Notes under the pieces: generated by a model
Seen by the model: only the letters and a program-made list of their open reading frames with translations
Database searches by the model: none
What the model was told of the DNA's origin: nothing
Assembly: GCA_030538175.1 (NCBI GenBank)
Contig: JAUNUL010000141.1
Coordinates: 1-7,339, forward strand
From: Propionibacteriaceae bacterium
Lineage (GTDB): Bacteria > Actinomycetota > Actinomycetes > Propionibacteriales > Propionibacteriaceae
Length of the DNA: 7,339 nt
Reading direction: 5' to 3'
Made by a program: the position numbers and the translations under genes
In this document: positions 1 through 4,509 of the stretch, one piece after another
Position numbering within the stretch: position 1 is the stretch's first letter
Layout of the letters: the number at the start of each line of letters is the position of its first letter

Positions 1-574
1 GGATGCGGGACAGGTTCAGCCCGGCGCCGGAGCCGCCCTTGAAGATGAAGCCCTCCTCCTTGTACCAGTTCAGAATCGACTCCATCGAGTCATCGACCGA
101 CAGGATGAAGCAGGCGCTGACCTGCTGCGGGCTCTTGGTGCCGACGTTGAACCACACCGGTGAGTTGAAGCTGAACACCTGGTGCAGCAGCATCCAGGTC
201 AGCTCATGCTCGAAGATCTCGGCATCGGCATCGGTGGCGAAATAGCCATGCTCCTGGCCGGCGGTGCGATAGGCATGCACCACGCGATCGATCAACTGCT
301 TGAGGCCGGTCTCCCGGGCCTCGGTCCCCAGGGCGCCACGAAAGTATTTCGTGGTCACGATGGTCGAGGCGTTCATCGACCAGAAGTCGGGAAACTCAAC
401 GCCCCGCTGCTCGAAGACGTTCACACCCGTCTTCCAGTTCGTCTGCACGATGTCGCGACGCTCCCAGACGACCTCGTCGTAGGGGTGGACGCCCTCGGTG
501 CTGAAGACGCGGTCGATCGTCAGGCCAGTGCGTGCCTTGCCGGACTTCCGGCTGGCGCGTGCTGTCTCGGTCAT
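1..574 (-). CDS. nrdJ: Adenosylcobalamin-dependent (class II) ribonucleotide reductase, N-terminal part
   Basis: The gene runs off the left edge; 191 N-terminal residues are present. Class II ribonucleotide reductases reduce ribonucleotides to deoxyribonucleotides in the cytoplasm with adenosylcobalamin as radical generator, with no need for oxygen or a separate radical subunit. The translation begins MTETARASRKSGKARTGLTI. It contains the family blocks FSFNSPVWFNVGT (about 134-146), QQVSACFILSVDDSM (about 150-164, with C155 the likely first cysteine of the substrate-reducing pair) and FKGGSGAGLNLSRI (178-191). The ATG at 574-572 is preceded by GGGAGG with 8 bases between it and the start, a good ribosome binding site. 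An 82-bp gap separates it from nrdR on the same strand, so the two probably share an operon and NrdR probably controls it. The catalytic glycyl/cysteinyl core and C-terminus lie outside the window. The family assignment is firm; the regulation is inferred. Confidence 0.95.
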   Translation of the reverse strand, partial: MTETARASRKSGKARTGLTIDRVFSTEGVHPYDEVVWERRDIVQTNWKTGVNVFEQRGVEFPDFWSMNASTIVTTKYFRGALGTEARETGLKQLIDRVVHAYRTAGQEHGYFATDADAEIFEHELTWMLLHQVFSFNSPVWFNVGTKSPQQVSACFILSVDDSMESILNWYKEEGFIFKGGSGAGLNLSRI

Positions 575-656
575 TCCCGTTTCCTCCCGGAGTGATGGCG
601 TCCCGAATGGACGCAACTGTGGTGTGTGCGATGTGTTTGTGTGGTGCTGGGCCGAC
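575..656 (-). other. nrdR-nrdJ spacer: C/A-rich, G-poor leader with a small hairpin
   Basis: Read on the transcribed (minus) strand, the first half of this spacer is rich in C and A and poor in G (about 650 down to 616), for example CAGCACCACACAAACACATC. A perfect 6-bp stem with a 5-nt loop then follows (GCGTCC at one arm, GGACGC at the other, 598-614), just ahead of the nrdJ ribosome binding site. The C-over-G stretch resembles a Rho-loading region, and the hairpin could affect nrdJ translation or mRNA stability. Both roles are inference. There is no T-tract, so this is not an intrinsic terminator. At 82 bp the spacer is far too short for a cobalamin riboswitch. Confidence 0.35.
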
Positions 657-665
657 TCAGTCGGC
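651..665 (-). repeat. 15-base inverted repeat over the nrdR stop codon
   Basis: GCCGACTCAGTCGGC is a perfect inverted repeat of two 7-bp arms around one central base. The nrdR stop codon (657-659) lies at its centre. In RNA it could form a 5-bp GC-rich stem with a 5-nt loop that holds the stop codon. No U-tract follows, so it is not a standard terminator. It could act as a stability or processing element between nrdR and nrdJ, but the sequence alone does not show that. Confidence 0.4.
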
Positions 666-1112
666 TGATGTCTGTGCCCGGAGCTTGGCGATCTCGGCCT
701 CGAAATCATCCACGGATTCGTATTGCTTGTAGACGCTGGCGAAGCGGAGATAGGCCACCTCGTCGAGCGCCCGGAGCGGATCGAGAATGGCGACACCAAC
801 CTCGTCCGCGGGAATTTCGGGCTGACCCGATGCCCGCAGCGCTTCCTCGACCGCCTGACCGAGCCGCGCCAACTGTTCCTCGGTCACCGGACGGCCCTTG
901 CAGGCCTTCCGGACGCCGGTCACGACCTTGTCCCTGTTGAACTGTTCGACCACCCCGGATCGCTTGACCACGACCATCTGCATCTGTTCGAGGGTGGTGA
1001 ATCGTCGTTCGCACGCAGGGCACTGGCGGCGACGCCGAATGCCGGCGCCGTCATCGACCGACCGCGAATCCAGCACGCGCGAATCGTTGTGACGGCAATA
1101 GGGACAGCGCAT
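657..1112 (-). CDS. nrdR: Transcriptional repressor NrdR
   Basis: NrdR represses ribonucleotide reductase operons by binding NrdR boxes, with its ATP-cone sensing ATP/dATP as a report of the dNTP pool. The 151-residue length is typical. It starts MRCPYC and has the N-terminal zinc ribbon with C3, C6, C31 and C34 (CPYC and CPAC pairs), with the basic run RRRR between the pairs. The ATP-cone covers about residues 47-137 ([15 protein letters not shown] through [13 protein letters not shown]). The ATG at 1112-1110 is preceded by GGAGGTGA with 6 bases between it and the start, a very strong ribosome binding site, which decides the start. It lies directly upstream of nrdJ, its expected target. The 198-bp upstream gap contains DnaA-box-like repeats and one weak NrdR-box-like site, so autoregulation and a replication link are possible but unproven. 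No oddity is visible in the protein. Confidence 0.97.
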   Translation of the reverse strand: MRCPYCRHNDSRVLDSRSVDDGAGIRRRRQCPACERRFTTLEQMQMVVVKRSGVVEQFNRDKVVTGVRKACKGRPVTEEQLARLGQAVEEALRASGQPEIPADEVGVAILDPLRALDEVAYLRFASVYKQYESVDDFEAEIAKLRAQTSAD

Positions 1113-1157
1113 GCGAACTCACCTCCGAGATCGATCTGGCACGCCAACACACGTTGA

Positions 1158-1232
1158 CTGGGGACATCCCTGGGGACAACTTGTGTATGAGGCGTGGATA
1201 ACCTGTGGACAGAAACCACAACCTGTGGATTA
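1158..1232 (-). promoter_or_regulatory. Cluster of five DnaA-box-like motifs upstream of nrdR
   Basis: On the minus strand five 9-mers resemble the DnaA box TTRTCCACA, all in the same orientation: TAATCCACA (1224-1232), CTGTCCACA (1204-1212), TTATCCACG (1193-1201), TTGTCCCCA (1171-1179) and ATGTCCCCA (1159-1167). The first and third match TTATCCACA at 8 of 9 positions. The other three are weaker. Starts are 20, 11, 22 and 12 bp apart, close to whole helical turns. The cluster includes two exact direct repeats, AACCTGTGGA (1200-1209, 1220-1229) and CTGGGGACA (1158-1166, 1170-1178). It lies 46 bp or more upstream of the nrdR start. DnaA control of ribonucleotide reductase genes is known for nrdAB of E. 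coli; its extension to this class II operon is inference. Confidence 0.5.
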
Positions 1233-1310
1233 AAGACAATGATGTAACTACTAGATATGGACACACTAGGCGTCTGAAGACACAAGGGCAAGCTCGGGCG
1301 CGTTACCTGT

Positions 1311-1766
1311 TCAGAGGATGTTGCGCAACACCATGTACGCCAGACCCAGCCCCGTGATGACCAGCACCACGAACACGGGAGGGACTCCCTCGACCACCCC
1401 GCGGGCTCCCGGCCATCGCGCAGGCCGACGCCTGATCAACTGCACCGCCGTCCACAGCCACACCGCTGCCAGCAAAGCACCCAGAACCAGGACGAAGGGG
1501 TTCCACCCCCATGCCGCCGCCAGATCACCGCGCAGCAGCGCGACCCCCATGCGCGAACTGCCACAGAACGGACACAGCCATCCCGTGGCAAGCAGGAAGG
1601 GGCACGGCAGGCCCTGCCCCGTGATCGCGTACGCAGCACCTGCCAGCACACATGTGCCACCGAACACCGAGAGCCAGACGAATCGCCCCAGCTGGGGACG
1701 CATGGGCCCATGCCCCACCTCGACCACTGCGTGCCGACTGTCCGATCCGGGCTTCACGAAGTCCAT
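1311..1766 (-). CDS. DUF2752 family small membrane protein
   Basis: The function is unknown. The protein is 151 residues if translation starts at the ATG at 1766-1764. A later ATG (M22, 1703-1701) has a GAGGTGGGG stretch upstream and gives a 130-residue form that starts close to the first membrane segment. I cannot decide between them; the first has only a weak Shine-Dalgarno sequence. The DUF2752 signature is clear: CPFLLATGWLCPFCGSSR at about 55-72, with C55, C65 and C68 and the TG and CG pairs, followed by WNPF (88-91). Three hydrophobic segments are seen at about 29-49, 91-111 and 130-148, so it is a cytoplasmic-membrane protein. The cysteines suggest metal or redox binding in principle, but this is not established. 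It follows the divS-like gene by 85 bp on the same strand and may be co-transcribed from the SOS promoter. Confidence 0.85.
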   Translation of the reverse strand: MDFVKPGSDSRHAVVEVGHGPMRPQLGRFVWLSVFGGTCVLAGAAYAITGQGLPCPFLLATGWLCPFCGSSRMGVALLRGDLAAAWGWNPFVLVLGALLAAVWLWTAVQLIRRRPARWPGARGVVEGVPPVFVVLVITGLGLAYMVLRNIL

Positions 1767-1851
1767 TATCCCAGCGCCGAACCAGCGATACCCGACACCA
1801 GCGACCCTGGTGCGGCCAGAACCAACAGGCTCAGCCCAGGGGCACCCGGCA

Positions 1852-2220
1852 TCAGTCAGTCACAGCGACCTGGGCACCCGGCGCTGGATCGGCCGTGACG
1901 CGCACCGCCGTGGTGCCGATGCACACGAGGGACGCCAGGACCAGCGCCACGATCAGCCCCATCACCAGAGCCAGACCCCGGTCGGTGAGACGGATGCCCG
2001 CGTCCAGCACCGGCGGCGGGATCACGGCAGCTGCGGGATGAATCGCGGGCATCACTTCAGGCCCCGGCACGCCAGCGGGCCGCCCCAGTCGCTGCGGCTG
2101 CATCGCGCGCCCCACTGGCGCCGTCCGGACCCGGCGGCGGGCCGTCACGTGTCGCCCGGCCCTGTCGTTGCTCACCGTCACGACCCTCTCGGCCCGTCGA
2201 GCTTCCACCAGAACGCTCAT
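1852..2220 (-). CDS. SOS-controlled single-pass membrane protein in the DivS/Rv2719c position, no LysM domain
   Basis: A 122-residue protein divergent from lexA. The start is the ATG at 2220-2218, chosen because GAGGAGGGG sits just upstream and because the LexA box then lies outside the gene. A longer reading from 2286 would run through the box. The first 70 residues are basic and proline-rich ([12 protein letters not shown], then [10 protein letters not shown]), probably disordered and cytoplasmic. One membrane segment lies at about 82-106 ([18 protein letters not shown]). A short outside tail ends GAQVAVTD. In Mycobacterium and Corynebacterium the gene beside lexA (Rv2719c, divS) is an SOS-induced cell-division or cell-wall protein with this basic-N-terminus, one-helix layout. 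Rv2719c also has a LysM region after the helix. Here the protein stops where LysM would begin, and no reading frame downstream restores it. A role in halting division during SOS is inferred from position and control only. Confidence 0.65.
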   Translation of the reverse strand: MSVLVEARRAERVVTVSNDRAGRHVTARRRVRTAPVGRAMQPQRLGRPAGVPGPEVMPAIHPAAAVIPPPVLDAGIRLTDRGLALVMGLIVALVLASLVCIGTTAVRVTADPAPGAQVAVTD

Positions 2221-2236
2221 AACCCCTCCTCGCCAC

Positions 2237-2256
2237 CTTCGAACCTGTGTTCGAAG
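2237..2256 (-). promoter_or_regulatory. LexA (SOS) box of the divS-like gene
   Basis: CTTCGAACCTGTGTTCGAAG contains GAAC-N4-GTTC and has perfect 8-bp arms around a 4-bp centre. It fits the Gram-positive/actinobacterial LexA site and is even more symmetric than the usual operator. It ends 17 bp before the start codon at 2220. A weak promoter can be proposed upstream on the minus strand: TTGTGT (2288-2283), 17 bp, then CAGACT (2265-2260). This would put the box over the transcription start. The promoter is inference; the operator is clear. Confidence 0.88.
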
Positions 2257-2395
2257 AACAGTCTGCCGGACTCTTGATTCGAACACAACCTCTAATCACT
2301 GCTCCGGCTCGCGGGGCCCGGATGACCCCACGAACGAAGCCCATCAGGAGGGTCTGACAAAATTCGATCGCTGGGCGACACGCCCCAAGCGACTT
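2257..2395. other. Centre of the divergent divS-like/lexA control region
   Basis: This stretch separates the two LexA boxes. I see no plausible gene or intrinsic terminator in it. It holds one CGAAC half-site without its partner (2280-2284). The box centres are about 156 bp apart, so the two operators probably act independently, each on its own promoter. Confidence 0.5.
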
Positions 2396-2409
2396 CGAAC
2401 AAATGTTTC
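2396..2409 (+). promoter_or_regulatory. LexA (SOS) box of lexA
   Basis: CGAACAAATGTTTC matches the actinobacterial/Bacillus LexA consensus CGAACRNRYGTTYC at every position. It ends 31 bp before the lexA start codon, as expected for autorepression. A possible promoter overlaps it: TTTCAA (2407-2412), 16 bp, then TATGTT (2429-2434). Confidence 0.93.
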
Positions 2410-2440
2410 AATCCTGTTCGATTCCGCGTATGTTGGAGCC

Positions 2441-3220
2441 ATGGCAGACAGCGAAGACACCCACTCCGCCACCCGACGTCGGGGACGGCCCAGCAAGGCA
2501 GAGGTCGAAGCACAAATCGTCGCCGCGGGTGGCACCGTGTCGGAGCTGCCCGATGGCCCCCAGGATGCGCACGGGCTGACACCGCGGCAGCGCCACATCC
2601 TGCAGGTGATCCAAGAGGCCGTGGAGTCGCGGGGCTATCCCCCGAGCATTCGCGAGATGTGCGAGCAAGTCGGTCTGGCGAGTTCATCGTCAGTGTCACA
2701 CCAGCTGAAAGTCCTGGAAACCAAGGGGTTCCTGCGCAGGGACCCGAACCGGCCGCGTGCGCTCGAGGTCTTGTTGCCGGAATCAATGACCAGCAGCCGG
2801 CCCACAGCCACCGTGGATGAGACCGGGATCCGCGATGCCTTTCCGGAGGCAGTGGCCGTGCCCGTGCTCGGCCGCATTGCCGCGGGTGGTCCGATCCTGG
2901 CCGAAGAACGCGTGGAGGATGTCTTCCCGCTGCCCAAGCAACTCGTCGGCGACGGGCAACTATTCCTGTTGGAGGTGCGGGGTGACTCCATGATCGATGC
3001 GGCTATTTGTGATGGGGACTGGGTCGTGATCCGTCAGCAGCCAACAGCCAACAACGGCGAGATGGTCGCGGCGCTGCTTGACAACGAAGCCACCGTGAAG
3101 ACCTTCAAGAAAACCGGTTCACAGGTGTGGCTGATGCCGCACAACCCGGCCTATGACCCGATCGACGGCAATCACGCGGCGATCCTCGGCAAGGTCGTTG
3201 CAGTGCTGCGTCGCGTGTGA
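2441..3220 (+). CDS. lexA: LexA repressor (SOS regulator, S24 self-cleaving)
   Basis: LexA is a 259-residue repressor of DNA-damage genes that cleaves itself when RecA-ssDNA filaments form. Residues 1-44 are an extension with the basic AT-hook-like RRRGRPSKA (12-20). The winged-helix DNA-binding domain follows (46-112), from [15 protein letters not shown] through [10 protein letters not shown] and [20 protein letters not shown]. The cleavage bond is A148-G149 in [11 protein letters not shown]. The catalytic dyad is S183 (GDSM) and K220 (ATVKTFK). The C-terminus ends [10 protein letters not shown]. All key residues are present, so it should be active. The ATG at 2441 is chosen because the consensus LexA box lies just upstream. 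The only Shine-Dalgarno-like run, GGAG, is just 2 bases from the ATG, so the mRNA may be leaderless. The open frame extends upstream through the control region, but that part is not credible as coding. It converges on the P450 gene with a 16-bp gap. Confidence 0.97.
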   Translation: MADSEDTHSATRRRGRPSKAEVEAQIVAAGGTVSELPDGPQDAHGLTPRQRHILQVIQEAVESRGYPPSIREMCEQVGLASSSSVSHQLKVLETKGFLRRDPNRPRALEVLLPESMTSSRPTATVDETGIRDAFPEAVAVPVLGRIAAGGPILAEERVEDVFPLPKQLVGDGQLFLLEVRGDSMIDAAICDGDWVVIRQQPTANNGEMVAALLDNEATVKTFKKTGSQVWLMPHNPAYDPIDGNHAAILGKVVAVLRRV

Positions 3221-3236
3221 TCCACCGACTGTCTCG

Positions 3237-4433
3237 TCAGCGCACCCGCACATGCATGGTGCGCACCTCATAGCCCGCAATGAGATCCAGCCATTCGACG
3301 GTCGGGTCGGTCTCTGCAGTGATCTCTCGACGCAACAGCCTCTGCAGCAAGGCATCGGTCTCCTGGATCGCGAGCGAGTTGCCAGGGCACCGGTGGGCAC
3401 CGTCGCCGAAGCTCATCACCTCGGGCCCGACGCCCTTGGGCACCTCACGTCCCGGACACAACCGCTCGCCGTCCGGGCCCACATCGGCATTGACCTGACG
3501 AATATGAAGATCAAGCACCGAACCCGCCGGGATCACGAGATCCTCACCGTCCGGACCGGCCACCGTGAAGTCCGTAACCACCCGGCGATAGAGATGGCCC
3601 ACCACGGGTTCCAAGCGCAGGATCTCGTGCAGGATCTCGAGCCTTTCCGCCTCGCCGGCCGCCGCATAGCGCTGCCTGAGATCGGGCTGGGCCAAGAAAT
3701 GCCAAGTCGCCATGCAGATGAACTCACGGGTCGTGATCATCCCCGCGGCACCAAAGGTCACGGCCTCGATCAGAATCTCCGCGTCCGAATAGCCCTCGGC
3801 GATCAGATGGGAGATCACGTCCTCCTGCGGTGCGGCCCTGCGCGCCCTGATGGCCGGTCGGACGTCACGCAGATAGAACGCCAGCATGGGGAGATAGCTG
3901 CTGGCACTCTTCAACAGAGCCCGGACCGGATGCTGGGGTGGGGTCTCCCCCGGCGGCTCGAACTCAAGCCCGAGCAGGCCCTCCAACCGCTTCGCCAAGC
4001 CCTCGGCCGGGCTGTTGGTCAGCCCCATGACATGCGCTGCGACATCGACCGAATAGTGCATGGCCACAGCCGGCAGGTCGACACTTCCCTGGCTGACCAT
4101 GCGGTCGACGAGCTCTTCGGCCTTGCGGTCGATGACCTCGCGATAGCGCTTGGTCACTGTGCGGGGAGCGAAGAACCGGGCCACCTTCGTCCGCTGATCA
4201 CGGTGCGCTTCGCCGTCGGCGTACAACATCGGCATCCGCAACGTGGAGCGACTCACCATCCCTGCGTTGAACCCGGCCTGGACTGTGGCCCCACGCTCGC
4301 GGAGGATCGCTCGGGCGGTGGTCAGGGATCTGATCCGCCACACACCATTGCGGACCTCGATCGGCGGTTCGTTCGCCTCACCGGGGCGACTGCTGAAACG
4401 CTGCGAATGCGGACAAACCTGGGACTCAGTCAC
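3237..4433 (-). CDS. Cytochrome P450
   Basis: A 398-residue soluble bacterial P450 with no signal peptide or membrane anchor. P450s are heme-thiolate monooxygenases that take electrons from ferredoxin/reductase partners; none is encoded nearby. Motifs in order: I-helix FGAAGMITTREF (227-238), K-helix ExxR as E270-I-L-R273, and the heme loop FGDGAHRCPG (342-351) with C349 as the iron ligand. The I-helix has T234 at the conserved Thr but I233 where most family members have Asp or Glu. The substrate and CYP family are not recognisable to me. The start is GTG (4433-4431); its ribosome binding site is weak (AGGGA about 11 bases away), and no better upstream start is visible. It is 76 bp downstream of dinG on the same strand, with an AT-rich repeat upstream, so it could be read with dinG or from its own promoter. 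It is unlike its DNA-repair neighbours in role. Confidence 0.93.
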   Translation of the reverse strand: MTESQVCPHSQRFSSRPGEANEPPIEVRNGVWRIRSLTTARAILRERGATVQAGFNAGMVSRSTLRMPMLYADGEAHRDQRTKVARFFAPRTVTKRYREVIDRKAEELVDRMVSQGSVDLPAVAMHYSVDVAAHVMGLTNSPAEGLAKRLEGLLGLEFEPPGETPPQHPVRALLKSASSYLPMLAFYLRDVRPAIRARRAAPQEDVISHLIAEGYSDAEILIEAVTFGAAGMITTREFICMATWHFLAQPDLRQRYAAAGEAERLEILHEILRLEPVVGHLYRRVVTDFTVAGPDGEDLVIPAGSVLDLHIRQVNADVGPDGERLCPGREVPKGVGPEVMSFGDGAHRCPGNSLAIQETDALLQRLLRREITAETDPTVEWLDLIAGYEVRTMHVRVR

Positions 4434-4458
4434 ACCGCCAGTGTTCCCTGCACGATGA

Positions 4459-4476
4459 TTAATAGATTTACTAGAT
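4459..4476 (-). promoter_or_regulatory. AT-rich tandem repeat upstream of the P450 gene
   Basis: On the minus strand two 9-mers stand head to tail, ATCTAGTAA then ATCTATTAA (8 of 9 identical). They form an AT-rich island within the 76-bp dinG-P450 gap, 26 bp before the GTG. Such an island in GC-rich DNA suggests a promoter or operator for the P450. No regulator family can be named from this sequence. Confidence 0.4.
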
Positions 4477-4509
4477 CCTCAGGAATGCTCGCACACGACC
4501 TCGGACCCG

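Noticed and set aside
598..614. Intrinsic terminator between nrdR and nrdJ
   Set aside because: The stem is only 6 bp and is followed by the nrdJ ribosome binding site rather than a T-tract.
1113..1310. Cobalamin riboswitch upstream of nrdR-nrdJ
   Set aside because: I could not find a B12-box-like core, and the gap is dominated by the DnaA-like repeats. A covariance-model search would settle it.
1767..1851. Possible LysM remnant after the divS-like stop codon, by frameshift
   Set aside because: Translations of this stretch in the other frames give no LysM-like sequence, and the gap is too short for a roughly 45-residue domain before DUF2752 begins.
1318..2277. A 319-codon open frame on the plus strand
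   Set aside because: It lies opposite DUF2752 and the divS-like gene and crosses the LexA box. Its sequence is Pro/Arg/His/Ser-rich, as expected of an antisense shadow in GC-rich DNA.
2221..2286. Longer N-terminus for the divS-like protein, starting at 2286
   Set aside because: It would place the LexA operator inside the coding region. The ATG at 2220 has a strong GAGGAGG ribosome binding site.
2277..2290. Third LexA box around CGAACACAACCTC
   Set aside because: Only the left CGAAC half is present; the GTTC half is missing.
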